From: Callipepla californica brunnescens
Lineage: Eukaryota > Chordata > Aves > Galliformes > Odontophoridae
Reading direction: 5' to 3'
DNA: 64,000 nt
NCBI GenBank assembly: GCA_023055505.1
Contig: JALIRH010000031.1
Location: 2,440,485 to 2,504,484 of the forward strand
The stretch's first letter is position 1; the number at the start of each line of letters is the position of its first letter. Below the pieces are notes generated by a model. That model did not search any database, was not told the DNA's origin, and saw nothing but the letters and a program-made list of their open reading frames with translations. The position numbers and the translations under genes were made by a program. Shown piece after piece: positions 1-12,651 of the stretch.

Positions 1-938
1 CCACTAGGAAGAATCAAACTGCCTGTCAAAACATCACTGTGCAAAACTGTAGGTGGGAGATGTGCCTCTTGTTCTCTGTGGACAAAGTAGAACTAGTAAT
101 ATAAGGTCATGAAATGCACAGTTTGACCTAAATTCATTCAAGAGTGGAAAACAGCAACATACTTTGGGTAATCAAAAATACAAAATAAGTAGTTTTTAAC
201 TTTTCTACTGAAAAGAGACTATTAGTGCAACTACTTTAGCAGGATTAACAAATATTTAAAGACAGAAAAAACAGATAGGCTACTCGATTATGGCCGTTAT
301 GGCCTCCAGGACAGCATCCTTGGAAGTGCACAGGAAGCACAAAATGGAAGCCTGCACTGTTCGCAGATTGCACCAGCATTTTCTCTGAAATCATTTCCAT
401 ACTTGTTTGGGAGAACTTCTCTGGGTGTCAAAGATTTGGTAATAAATCATACAGCATTAGCTTATGTTCCTCTACCGATCTTCAGAAGGAGAGTGTCCTC
501 TCTAATTTTAACTTAAAAAAAGTATTTTAAATGGGATTTTCTTATAGTAGGAGTTAAGCCACATTAAGAAACTGCAGGTACTCTTCTGTGACATCTTGTT
601 CTGTGAAATACCAAATCTGTATAAAGTTGCAGTGTTCTTAGCTGCCTTTTGCTGGCTAATTTCTGCAATTGCTGAGGAAATTAAAGTACCACAAAATCTA
701 TGCTGAATTTCTGATGAGATATTACAAGTATCTCTCTTTAGCTTTAGTTCAAAATAAGCAGCTAACAAAAAATGATGTGGAATATAATTGAACAGGAAAT
801 TGCTTACATTAACTATAAAATGTGTTATTTGGGCTACAATTTAGTGTATTTTAGGTTTTGTCTCTTTTGTCCCTCAGAGCACTTAAACAAGGAAAACATT
901 ACTGTAAATATGTAGATACATGCTTACCTGGAAGGGTA

Positions 939-999
939 CTTTCTTTTTTCTTTTTTTTTTTCTTTTTTTCTTTTTTTTCTTATCTGTGTGTGTGTGTGT
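939..999. repeat. Pyrimidine tract plus (TG)n
   Basis: T-rich tract broken by single C, followed by TG repeats at about 985-999. Confidence 0.9.
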
Positions 1000-1276
1000 T
1001 TCAAAGGAGACAGGATTTGTCTTTTACTTTCCAGGAATAACTGTATGGAGATCTGTCCACTATTCAAATTTTTTAAAAATCAAAATGAAATGATCAGTAT
1101 CAAAACAGAAGGGACAACAGTTTCTGTCGTGCACTGCTTTAAGTAGTTAAGATCACTAAATGAAGGAAGAGGTAATTTAATTAGTTTAAAAAAATACTTA
1201 TTCAAACAACGTATTTATTTTGACTATCATTTATTTATTCTAATTGTGAATACATCACGAAAGGGATTAATACATA

Positions 1277-1532
1277 TAGAATCATAGGATCCTTAGAGCT
1301 GGAAGGGATCTTTAAAGGTCATCTAGTCCCACTCCCCTGCACTGAACAGGGACACCACATCTCAGTCCGGTTGCCCAGGGCCTGGGACAGCCTTGAAATT
1401 CTCCAGGGATGGAGTATCAACCACAACACTGGGCAGCCTGTTTCAGTGCCTCACCACACTTGCTGTAAAAGACCTTATATCTAACCCGAATCTACCCTCC
1501 CTGAGCTTGAAACCATTTCCCCTTGATATCTA
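1277..1532 (-). mobile_element. CR1 LINE, 3' end fragment
   Basis: Starts with the complement of the CR1 tail (ATAGAATCATAGGATCC), followed by the 3' UTR and last codons (GGAAGGGATC, GGGATGGAGTATCAACCAC, GGCAGCCTGTTTCAGTGCCT). It is 5'-truncated at about 255 bp, the usual fate of CR1 copies, and antisense to PCSK5. Confidence 0.9.
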
Positions 1533-3722
1533 TTGAAATATTAATATTGTTTTTGTTGTTGTTGTTGCTTGTTTGTCTGCTTGTTTCAAATAAAGAGGGC
1601 AGTTCAAGTAAGGAGCTCCAAAGTGACCAGAATTACACAGAGTGTAGAAAAGAATCAATTCTGAAGCTTGTCTGCATTGTCGTCCAATGGATAAAGAGTG
1701 AACTGATATGACATTCTCAGTTCACCCTCATCAGAAACAAACTTACAACCTATGAGTATAAATTTCTGATATGAAGAGCAACTGTATTACTGCTCAGTCA
1801 GCATTTTGCTTCTATACAACAATTTCCTGAGCATTTTGTACCCAAGCAAGCCTGATCTATATTGTGTTCTTTGCAAAAGAGAGAAGAGGGGAGTACAGTG
1901 TAGATCTAAGATGTTAGGTCTCATACCATTTTTAAATTTTATGCTCTTCTTTTACTGATGACAAATGCCATATGGCTCAGGATATCATGAAAATGAGGTA
2001 TCAAAACTCTAGCTTTCCTGATTTCTATATCTGTGCAATAATGCCCTCTTCCCTTCTATCTCACAAGCAACCACAGTAGCTAATGTTACAAGTATGCCAG
2101 AATCACAATTCATGCTGACCCTAAGGCTCCCTCAGGCCATGTTTTAAAAAAATAAGAAAATTTATCGAGAATTTTCAGAAGAGTGTTGTCATTGCTTATG
2201 ATACTTCTAATGCCATGAAATCTGTGCTCTGAGTTCCAGCTGCTGCTGCTCCAGCTCCTTGAAGAGGGCACAGGAGAGGAAAAGTGTACCAAATTCCATG
2301 AGATGTTGGGAAGAAGTCCACAATGTGTTTCACATACACATGGGAAATGTCCTTGCTGTCTTTTAAATACAAATCTGGTGAAATCTAACTTAAATAATTT
2401 TGAGCTTAGAGTCAGAATGCAGAGGAGTACGTCAGCACAAATTCCCAGGTCTCCTGAAACAGGTTTTTGAAAACTGGGAGGGGCAGTGTGGACAATATCT
2501 ATACTTGCTCTTTTGCTACAGAGGCTATAAATTCTGTGAAAACTTAAACACTGACTGTTTCAAAATAAGTTCATTTTTAGCAAACAGCAGAAATGCATGG
2601 TGGTCAGAGAGAGGAAGGAAACGTGCAGGAGAGTACGGCCTCGTATAACCCCAGGAGGTTCAAGTGTGAGTCTCTTACAGTGCTGATATGCCCTTTCTAT
2701 TCCATTAGAATCCACTAATCCATAACTAGCATGCCATTTCAACATGTAATTGCCCTGTCTTTATCTATTTTTATGTGAATTTCTAACAGTACAAGGAGGT
2801 TATTTTCAAATAAGTTCAAGTAGCATAAGCATAAAGTCCTAGGAAGAGACAAATATAAATATACATAAGAGACTACACATTAAATATGCATTGAGGTTTT
2901 CCTCTTGCGTATCTTTAGGACAAGACAGTGTATTAATGACCAGTAAACTACTGCTTGGAAAGTGTTGTTTTATAATATCAACTCATGGCTACAAGATTGT
3001 ATTTGGAAGCCAGAAAACCCATTTAGAAAAAAATAAAATAAAGACAATATTAAACAAAGAATAAGAGTTTCTGAATTTATGAAGAAGTTGAATAACTTGT
3101 TTTTTGTTCAACTCCTATGTGCTCCTCCACATTTAATACTGAATCAGAAGACCTTTTTCCTTCTAAGTCTTCTGGTCTGGGCTCAAGTAGTCCAGACACA
3201 AGAATTCAGACACAGTGAACAGCCCAGTTTCTCAGGGGCTTTATACAATCCTAGCTACTGTAACATTGAAATCCATCTATTCTTGATTAACTAAGGCCAC
3301 ATCTATGTGAATTGAAATATTCACTGAGGAATTAGTACAGCGTACTTAAAAAGACAATAGCCCTTAGAATTTGCAAAGGAATCAATATGCATACAGAAAG
3401 TGTGATTCTAGTAAAACACCCTGAATTCTTGTACCCCAAGTGCTCTATGCCTCAGAAAACTTCCTCAGAGATATCCTCTAATGAGGAGGTTCTCCAGGAT
3501 GCCAAAGACATCCTAGAGACTCATTATCTCACAGCCTACCATCTGTAATCTCCTTACACCCAGACCTGTTCCCTTCTCTTCCACCTTCTCTTATGACTAA
3601 CTGAACAAAATCAGAGGAAGCAACATAGTAGAGAGGAAATAATTTGAGGGAGCAAGATTATCATTTCTAACATCAGTGAGAGATTAGATTCTGTTCCCTT
3701 CATTCTCATAGCTCATCTTTAG

Positions 3723-5095
3723 TTACCGAAGGGCCAATATCAGGTCTCCATAGAGCTTTCTCTTCTCCAGGCAGAAGAGCCCCAGCTCTTTCAGCCTGTC
3801 CTTGTAGGATAGGTGTTCCATCTCTTGGATCATTTTTGTGGTCCACCTCTGGACGCGCTCCAACAGGTCTCTGTTTCTCCCGTACTGAGGTCTCCACATG
3901 TGGATGCAGTACTCCAGACGAAGCCTCAACCAGCAAAGAGTAGAGGGGCAGGATCACCTTCCTTGACATGCTGGTCACTCTTCTTTTGATGCAGCCCAGG
4001 ATACAGTTGGCTATCTGGCTGCAAACACATTGCTGGCTCATGTCCATCTTGCCATCAACCAGTATCTCCAGGTTCTTTTTCAGCAGGGCTGTGCTCAATC
4101 CTTTCGTCTCCCAGCTTGTACAGGTAGTGGATGTTGCCTCAACTCAGGTGCAGGACCTTGCACTTGGGTTTGTTGAACCTCATTAGATTCTCCTGGGCCT
4201 TCTCAAACCTGTTTAGGTCCCTCTGGATGGCATTTTGTCATTCTGATGTGTCAGCTGCACCCCACAGCTTGGTGTCATTTGCAAGCTTACTGAGGGTGCT
4301 CTCAACCCCACTGTTGATGTCATTGACGAAGATATTAAAACTCATTACTGATCTCTATCCAGACACTGAGCCATTGATCACCTTTCTCTGGACTTGATCC
4401 TGCAGCCAGTTCTTCACCCATTGAGCAGTCCACCCACCACATCCGTATCTTTTCAATTTGGAGAGAAGTATGTTGTGGAGTACCATGTCAAAGGTCTTAC
4501 TTAAGTCAAGATAGATGATGTGGCTCTTCCCTTGTCCATTGATGAAGTTACACCATCATAAAAGACCTATAGGTCAGTCAACAGGATTTGCCTTTGGTGA
4601 AACCATGCTGGTACCTCTAGTATCATATCCATGTCTTCAGTGTGCCTTAACATAGCTTCCACGAGGATCTACTCCATGATCTTTCCTGGTACAGAAGTGA
4701 GGGTGACAGGTTAGTAGTTTCCAGGTCATCCTTTCACCCTTCATCAAAAATGGGTGTGATGCTGCCTTTTTTCCAGTCACAAGGGACTTCATCTGATTGC
4801 CATGACTTTTCAAGTATCAGTGAGTGACTCGACTACTACGTCAATTCACAATTTCCTCAGGACCCTGGGATGCACCTAATCAGGACCCACAAACTTATGG
4901 ATGTTCAGGTTCCTCAGGTGGTCACAGACCTGATCTTTGTCCCAGTGGAGGGGACATTGCTTCTCCAGTCCCTTTCTTCCAAGTCAAATGTTTGAGCGCA
5001 GTGTGATGAGCTGTTATCAGAGAAGACTGAGGCAAAAAAGTGATTGAGTACCTCAGACATCTCCTTGTCTGTTGTTACCAGCTTTAGTTGTTCCC
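3723..5095 (-). mobile_element. CR1 LINE, pol fragment lacking its 3' end
   Basis: Reading the minus strand gives CR1 pol in order: LVTTDKEMSEVLNHFFASVF near 5060, the RT region between 4750 and 4250, then the C-terminal region with [13 protein letters not shown] and a relic of EEKALWRPDIG near 3750. Frames are broken by several shifts and stops. At 3723 the homology stops just after the LYGDL block, so the last codons, 3' UTR and octamer tail of about 300 bp are missing. Outer limits are approximate. Confidence 0.88.
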
Positions 5096-7279
5096 TAGAA
5101 CAACATTCATTAACGAACAAATTCCTGCTGCCCAGAAGTTTGTGTTGAAATATGCCTACTATTGCATTGTGATTACCAACTGTTGTCCTGCGTTGTTTAA
5201 AAATCTTTTTGCCTGGAAAGGTCATTGTCTTTCATTTAAATAACAGGGCAGTCATTTTTCTTCCATGCCCTACTTCCTACCGTGAGTTCAGTGGAGTTCT
5301 AACACATTGCTGCTTTAGTCTCAGAGCAGCCTGCCTTGGGATCTGAACTACTCTGGTTCATTTGTTTTGCACATCTGAGAGAGAACTGTCACGTTCATTT
5401 AGTTTGACCAACAATCACTGCAACTGGTAATATATAATCTCAATCCCAGAATTTCTAACTGAGCTCCAGTTAGCTTTCTGAAAGGCATGCACATATTAGA
5501 TAAAAGGTGATGTTTGTACACGAGTCTCATAAATAAGAGCATTGTTTTAATTATTTCCTACTAAATTAACTATGCCAGGTAGTTGTATATTTATCTTGTT
5601 TTATGCTTTCGTTAGGTCATTCTCCCTAACAGTTTAAAGAAGCTTCCACCTCAAGTGACTCCTGTGTACTTGCCTGCTGAAGTCAAGCCATATCTTCACA
5701 CTCAGAGAGAATAAATACATTGAGCTTGTTATGAATCACTGTAAATTGTTTTTCCAGCACTTGGTTTTGAAAACAAGTAGGAAGGACTCATTGCTCCTTT
5801 TCCAAGAGCATCCTTTTTGAAACTTCTATACTAAATGTATGCACATCAAACCCAGAAGTCTCATTATTGTCATTTTAACAAGTATATTAACCCACTTCTT
5901 GCTAACCCACTGCTTACCTGTCAAAACGTTTTGTCATGGTTTTATAGAACATTTTGAATTTACAGGTGACTGTCTATCTTACACTTTAAATCCCTTTCAC
6001 TATTAATCTGTTTCTGGACACTTTCTCTCATTTTATTACTTGCAGTTATTAGTTATGCATAAATTTATGATTTTATATCTATAAAATTATACTGCAAGCA
6101 CACTGTTTAAATAAGGTTACCATTACAAGTAGTCTCTATTGCTATCATTATTTCCCACTGTACTTGTTAGTTTCATTCTATTTGAGAGTATGCTTGTGGG
6201 AGAACCTAAGTTCAGCTTTCCCATACTACTAGAAGGCAGGTAGCCTCTGAAGATTTGAGACTTAATAATTGTACCTGATTGCTAATGTTTCCTTAAACAA
6301 AATGAGTTAACAGTATCTGTTAATTCAACATAAAGGCTTTAAAGTACAGACAGACATATCAAGCCCTCTGCTAACTTCCTTATGAGTGGCTGTGTTTTTA
6401 AATACTTACAGATTTGTACTACTTCTCTACTGGATCCAAAGATCTCAGTTACATTTTCAATTTAATAGAAGTATTTTTGTAACTGCCTTGTGCATTTACA
6501 TGATAGAACATGACAGCTTAAAAAAAAAAGGATTATTTTATTGGAGATATAGTATATTTCCTCGAGAATTCCCTGTTTTATTTAAAAGACCCTTTAAGCC
6601 TTGTGAAGTATTTTTGGCACCCATTAATGTCAAAATATTATTTTCAGTTATACAGCAGAGCCAGTAGGAGAAATGAAACAATATTGAAAAGAAGATACAT
6701 TTACAGCTGAGTTTTAGAAAATCAGCTGACAGGAATCACAGAAGAAGTCTAACATAAACAGTAGGAATGGCAAGAAAGAATGCAAAATTCTGAGAAAAAG
6801 AGTCCCAAAGAGCGCGTTGTAGCTACAGTACTAGGAAAAGTGGAGGATGCAGGAGAATTATCAACAATCACAAAATTAAGAACTTTTATCTTTAGTTATT
6901 GCTGTTTATCACCTTCCATTCTCTTGAAGCTCTTACCACAGTTTTCTGTAGTGCTTTCTCTGGATGTGTCAGCTGCCAATTTCCTTTTTTTTCTTTTTTT
7001 TTTTTAGTGAAGTACTTGTGAGAGGGACAGGTGCTGCACTTTAAAGCAGAAGTAAGGCTTACACATGTATTCAGTATAAACCTGATTACTTTCATTTTCT
7101 AGTCTTTCATACACATTAAAATTCTTACTGAGGTTGTGTGTTTCTCAGTCTTTGCATGTTTGCCTCAGTCTTCACTGGCAGTCATGCCTCCATTCCTCTC
7201 ACATCCCTGAACCTCTAGGTGAGGGCTGGAGGAGCAAAATCCCTTTCATTGTAAGAGAAGAACAAGTCTGAATGCATAA

Positions 7280-8284
7280 AAGTCTATGTGGACTTATTAC
7301 ACACATCCAAGGGTCCTGAAGGAGCTGGCTGATGGGGTTGCTGAGCCACTCTCCATTATATTTGAAAATACATGGCTGTCAGGCAAAAACCCCAGTGACT
7401 AGAAAAAGAGAAACATCACTCCTACTTTCAAGAAAGGGAGAAAGGAAGACCCAGGGAACTGCAAACCACTGAGCTTCATCTCTGTACATGGGAAGATCAT
7501 GGAGCAGATTCTCCTAGAACACATGCTAAGGAGATGAGACATACATATGACACAAGGAGGTGATCTGAAGCAGTCAGGACAGCTTCACCAAGGGCAGATG
7601 GTTCCTAATGGTGATCTTTGACAATATAGTGATGGCATTGGTGAACAAAGGAAGGGCAACTGATGTTGTCTACCTGGACATGTGCAAGGCCTTTGACATG
7701 ATCCCACACCACATCCTGATCACCAGATTGGGGAAATATGGATTGTAAATTTGAGCTATTCAGTGGATAAAGTACTGGTTGGAAGGTTGCAGCCAGAAGA
7801 TTGTGATCAATGACCTTATGTCCAGGTGGAGGCCAGGGATTAGTGGTATTCCCCAGGTATTCTTCTTGAGACTGGTGCTCTTCAGTGTCTTTATTAATGA
7901 TATAGAGATTGGGATTGAGTGCTCTGTTTGCATATGAAACCGTTGTGGCCTTCCAGTACTTGAGGGGAGCTTATAAGCAAGAGACGCCAACATTTTTTGT
8001 GATCTAATAGTGGTAGGACAAAGGAGAGTGGCTTCAAACTAAAAGAGGGGAGATTTAAGTTAGATGTTATAGGGAAATTCTTGACTTAGAGAATGGTGAG
8101 GTACTGACCCAGGTTGTCCAGAGAAGCTGTGGGTGCCCCATCCCTGGAATTGTTCAGTGCTGGGTTGGATGGGGCACTTGGCAGCCTGATGTAGTGGTGG
8201 CAACCCTGCCCATGGGAGAGTAGTTGAAACTGAGCAGTCTTTAAGGTCCCTTCCAACCCAAGCCATTCTATGATTCTGTGATTC
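7280..8284 (+). mobile_element. CR1 LINE, internally deleted copy
   Basis: Sense to PCSK5. The left part encodes decayed RT motifs: [19 protein letters not shown] near 7450 and [18 protein letters not shown] near 7660-7720. At about 7930-7950, after the block reading FINDIEIGIECS, the sequence jumps to the GGCCTTCCAGTACTTGAGGG block near the end of pol, skipping the YADD region. The 3' UTR follows, and the tail ATTCTATGATTCTGTGATTC ends at 8284. Confidence 0.9.
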
Positions 8285-10006
8285 CTCCAGTATCAATTCA
8301 AAACTATGCTCTCAATTCTATTTTTGTCTGTATTTAGCAGACATTTAGGTGGGGTTGAGGTTAGCAGCAGCTCTTATTGATACATGTATTTTCTGATACA
8401 ACTGGAATCCTGTCACTCTGCTGATGTTTCTTTTCTTTTCTTTTAATACTTTTTGCAGTTTTCACGGTAATTTTTCATTCTCTGTCTACTTTGCACAGTG
8501 TTTTATTCACATCACTGTCATATGTTGCTCCAGCATTTTAGAAGATCTTCAACATTTCATCATTGTTAAATTTTCTGAGATAGTAGAAAGAGTAACCTTA
8601 TGGTACTTTTTAGTTTATGCAAAACTTTTTGTTTCTTGAATAGTTCATCCTGGGCCTCCCTAGATTTCTCAGGGCTAATTCTCACATTTCTGCCAGATGA
8701 TCTCATCTGCAAAATATAACTAGCCACTCCCTCTAGTGGTTTGGCCTTATCTTCCCAGGTTTCTCTTATAATACATAGCGGGCCTTGCATTCATCAACCG
8801 AAGTACATTCAAATGGTGAAAAGGTACATTGGTGCCTGGAGTACATACTTCGCTGTAGTCTGCCATTTGTCGTAGTCTTACCCTGTACTGTTAATGAATT
8901 TTCACAGCATGCATTTTAGTGTTAGATTAAATATTTCTATAAGGCTATCTAAGAAGGGTATGGAGTGATTTTTATACTTTTGTCTCAAGAGGATAGTTTC
9001 CTAGGCTTAAAGTCTGTCCTCTGACAAGTTACAATCTCCTGACTTACCAACGCAAGCAAATAATGGGACCGAGGGCACAATAAGCTGATAGCTCTTTATG
9101 GCTCTTAGGGAAAAGGTTTGTAAGGTATCAAGTAGCGTAGATGTTTATTGCTGAAGCAAAGGCACTCTGAAACAGCTTCAGCCTCAAAAACTCTATATGC
9201 CCACTGGAAGAAGAGGAAAAACTTCTGCACTTTACTTAAAATGGAATGTGAGAGTGTCACTGTATTCTGAGCTACATGTGCCTCACTTCTGCTACCCTCT
9301 TTTGTCCCTTGAGGAAAAAAGGGAGACATGCATCTTTCCCTAAGACTCCTGAATGAGTCCTGTTGTCTCATATCCTTCCCTCTCATTGTCCCTCTCTCTC
9401 TCCTTCTCCCACACGGCATCCTGCTGCCATTAACACCAGATGTCACCAGGCTGTTGCCTCATTGATCAAAGAGATTTGACCACAATGTAAAATAGAGAAA
9501 AAGGAACTGCAGTAGCGCAGCAGTCCTTAAAAAGTTGTGTCTGGGCATTCAGAACCAACATCTCTTCTGTTTCCTAACAAGTTTTCTCATTCATACAAGG
9601 TTAAAGCATTCTTAGAAAAACTAAGTTTCCAAGGTCCTTCTGAATCAGTCCTCCTCACTCCAACAGTACTATAATGGCAAATCCTTAAACTGTTTCCTTG
9701 TATCACTGTAAATTAAGACAGAAAAAGAGAAACAAAGTGGATTTGTATAAGCTTCAGGCTCCTCCCACTCTCATCAGTCTGTGGGAAGGTTAATGATTAA
9801 TTGGAGCCATCTGTAGGGTCTTCTCTCTGTGTGGTGAGTTTGGTTCTGTCACATATGTTCACACGAAGTCTAAATAAAAACCATATTCCTCTCCTGTGCT
9901 TAACAACATGATACAGGAGTAGCAGTCTTTGACTTGTAAATAGCTTAAAAAGAAAGTTGTGAAGAATGTGTCTTTCATAGCTTAGAGAGAATCCCTAGAA
10001 AGTTAC

Positions 10007-10029
10007 AAAAAAAAAAAAAAAAAAAAAAA
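10007..10029. repeat. A23 homopolymer
   Basis: 23 consecutive A just before a CR1 end. CR1 does not use poly-A tails, so this is better read as a simple repeat. Confidence 0.9.
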
Positions 10030-10069
10030 TCTATTTTAAAGCAAGTCTTACCATCTCTATTTTAGTTGT

Positions 10070-10642
10070 CACAGAATCACAGAACTCTAGGGGTTGGAAG
10101 GGACCTCTAGAAATCATGGAGTCCAACCACCCTGCCAAACAGCTCCCTAGCCCAGGTAGGCATCCAGGCAGGTCTGGAACGTCTCCAGAGAAGGAGACTC
10201 CACCACCTCTCTGTGCAGCCTGTGCCAGTGCTCCGTCACTGCACTGTGAAGAAGTTCCCACACACATTTGTGTGGAACTTCCTATACATCAGTTTTGACT
10301 GTTTCCTCTTGTCCTATCAGCACACAATGCTGAAAAGAGTCCAGCCTCGTCCCTTTGCCTGCTAGTCCTCATTTATAGATGTGAATCAGGTCCTCTCTGA
10401 GTCTTCTTTTCTCAAGTCTGAACAGACCCAGGTATCTCAGCCCTTCCTAGTAAGAGAAGTGCTCCAGTCCCTTTATCATCTTTGCAGCACTATGCTGGAC
10501 TTTTTCAAGGAGATCCCTGTCTTTTTTTGTACTGGGTAGCCCAGGACTGGACACAGTACTTCAGGTGAGGACTCACCAGGGCAGAGTAGAGGGGGAGGAT
10601 CACCTTTGACCGGCTGCCCACACTCTTTTTAATGCACCCCGG
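10070..10642 (-). mobile_element. CR1 LINE, 3' fragment
   Basis: Starts with CACAGAATCACAGAACTC and GGTTGGAAGGGACCTCTAGA, then the 3' UTR and the pol C-terminus up to the block equivalent to [10 protein letters not shown]. The tail closely resembles the nested tail at 34031, so both may be the same CR1 subfamily. A run of 23 A lies 40 bp before it. Confidence 0.9.
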
Positions 10643-11122
10643 AAATTTTAGAAATAACCAAAACAGCAAGCCTTACTTGCTAAAGTGAGGAACTTGGTCT
10701 ACTAGGTGACTGCAGGCTGTCTTTGGGTTAGTTTTTACTCCTGTGCTTTGACTTAGGAATACTGATTTTTTTCTAAAAAGTTGTAAACTATCACTGAAAG
10801 CAGATAATAGTAGAATTAGAAAACATCTTCAGAAGATAGTTAGAAGCTCTTTCTTCTGATTGTCTGCAGTTAGCTTTCTTTTACTTCTTTCCTTTTACGA
10901 TGCTGTTTCACCACTTGTCAAATTCTCACAGTAGGTACACTGAATAAACATCATGTATAAGAAATATGACTACTTTTACAATTCTGATGCCCTTTAGGCT
11001 TTTTCTAGCCCATTCTGTATTCACAGATCTAGAAATTAGGCCAGTTCTAGGCTAATTGCAGCACATAGCAGCAAGAACACTCAGAAATCCAAAACCAGAA
11101 TGTAGTCTGGTTGCTGATATGC

Positions 11123-12651
11123 TGAATCATAGAATTGCTCAGGTTGGGAAAGACCTTCAAGATCATCGAGACCAACCAGATCATAACCATATTACCCCAA
11201 CTCTAACAACCCACCACTAAGTCATGTCCCTGAGCACCACGCTCAGATGTTTTTTAAACACGTTCAGAGATGGTGACTTAACCACCTCCCTGGTGTGGAA
11301 GCCTATTCCAGTGCTTAAAAACCCTTTCTGTAAAGTTTTTCATTATATCCAACCTGAACCTCCCCTGGCACAACTTGAGGCCATTTACCCTTATCCTGTC
11401 ACCTGTCAGCATTGAGAAGAGACCAACCCTGCTCTTACTGCAATTACCCTTCAGGTACTTGAGGAGAGCAGTAAGGTCTCCCCTCAGCCTCCTCTTCCCC
11501 AGACTAAACAACCCCAGCTCCTTCACTTGCTCCTCATAGGGCATATTCTCCAGGCCCTTCACAAGCCTTGTTGCCCTTCTTTGCACCTGCTCCAGAACCT
11601 CAATGTCATTTCTGTACTGAGTGACCGAAACTGTACACAGTACTCGAGGTGAGGCCTCACCAGTGCCGAGTACAGGGGTAGGATTACTTCCGTAGTCCTG
11701 CTCACCACACCATTCCTGATCCAGGCCAGGATGCCATTGGCCTTCTTGGCCACCTGGGCACACTGCTGGCTCCTTCCTATTCAGTCGGCTGTTCAGCAGC
11801 ACACCAAGGTCCTTTTCCATCAGCCAGCTTTCCAGCCACTCCTCCCCAAACCTGTGGGGTTGTCTGGAGTTGTTATAGAATCATAGAATCAACAAGGTGG
11901 GAATAGACCTGTAAGATCATCCAGTACAAAATGACCAAAAGGAAGTATCTGACACTTGGCCTTACTGAAATTCATACAGTTTACCTTTGCCCATCGATCC
12001 AATGTATTCAAGTCCCTCTGCAGCACCCTTCTTCCCTCTGGCAGATCTACACTCCCTCTCTGTTTGATGTCATCTGCAAACGTACTGAAGATGCACTCAA
12101 TCCCCTCATCAAGATCATTAATAAAGACATTGAATAGGGGTGGCCCCAGTACCATGACCTGGGGCACACCACTCGTGACTGGCCGCCAACTGGATTTTGC
12201 TCCATTGACTACAACTCTTTGGGCCTGGCTGTCGAGTCAGTGTATCACCCAGCAGAATGTATGCCCATCCAAACCACGGGCAGACAGGTTCTTCATTAGG
12301 ATGTTGTGAGGGACAGTGTCAAAGGTTTTACTGAAGTCCAGGTAGACCACACTAACAGCATAACCTTCATCCTCTAAGTGGATCACCTTGTCATAAAATG
12401 AAATCAGGTTTGTCAAATGGGATCTACCATTCATGAGCCCATGCTGACTGGGCCTGATCCCATGGTTGACCTTTAATTGATCCATGATGACTCCAGATAT
12501 TAACCGTTCCATAACCTTCCTGGGCACCAAAGGGAGACTAATAGTTCTGTAGCTACCAGGATCATCTTTCTAATACTTTTTGAAGATGCACATTACATTG
12601 GCCAGTCTCCAGTCTACCAGGATGTCCCAGGTTAGCCAGGACTGTTGAAAG
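11123..12651 (-). mobile_element. CR1 LINE, long 5'-truncated copy interrupted by a second CR1 tail
   Basis: About 1.5 kb. From the minus strand, pol motifs appear in order: VSVVYLDFSKTFDTVPHNIL (12300-12360), [14 protein letters not shown] and FADD (about 12070-12150), then after the interruption at 11874-11930 the connection and C-terminal part with [17 protein letters not shown] (about 11640-11700) and RRLRGDLTALLKYLKG near 11460. The 3' UTR and tail end at 11123. Frames are partly open but shifted several times, so it is inactive. Confidence 0.93.
11874..11930 (-). mobile_element. Nested CR1 3' tail inside an older CR1
   Basis: TATAGAATCATAGAATCAAC followed by AAGGTGGGAATAGACCTG and AAGATCATCCAGT is a CR1 3' terminus of only about 57 bp. 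It sits in the middle of the pol region of the surrounding copy: the sequence before it ends GGAGTTGT, and after it the host element resumes with the CTTGGCCTTACTGAAATTCA block. The tail closely matches the end of the copy at 23620. Confidence 0.8.

Noticed and set aside
9105..9446. 113-codon open frame on the minus strand
   Set aside because: Arg/Ser-rich low-complexity reading with no homology I can recognise; lies in plain intron.
10007..10642. A23 run as the tail of a retrocopy next to the CR1 at 10070
   Set aside because: CR1 ends in octamer repeats, not poly-A, and the sequence before the A run shows no gene.
11278..12530. Several open frames of 64 to 180 codons on the minus strand as separate host genes
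   Set aside because: All read CR1 pol segments or CR1 3' UTR; they belong to one broken LINE.
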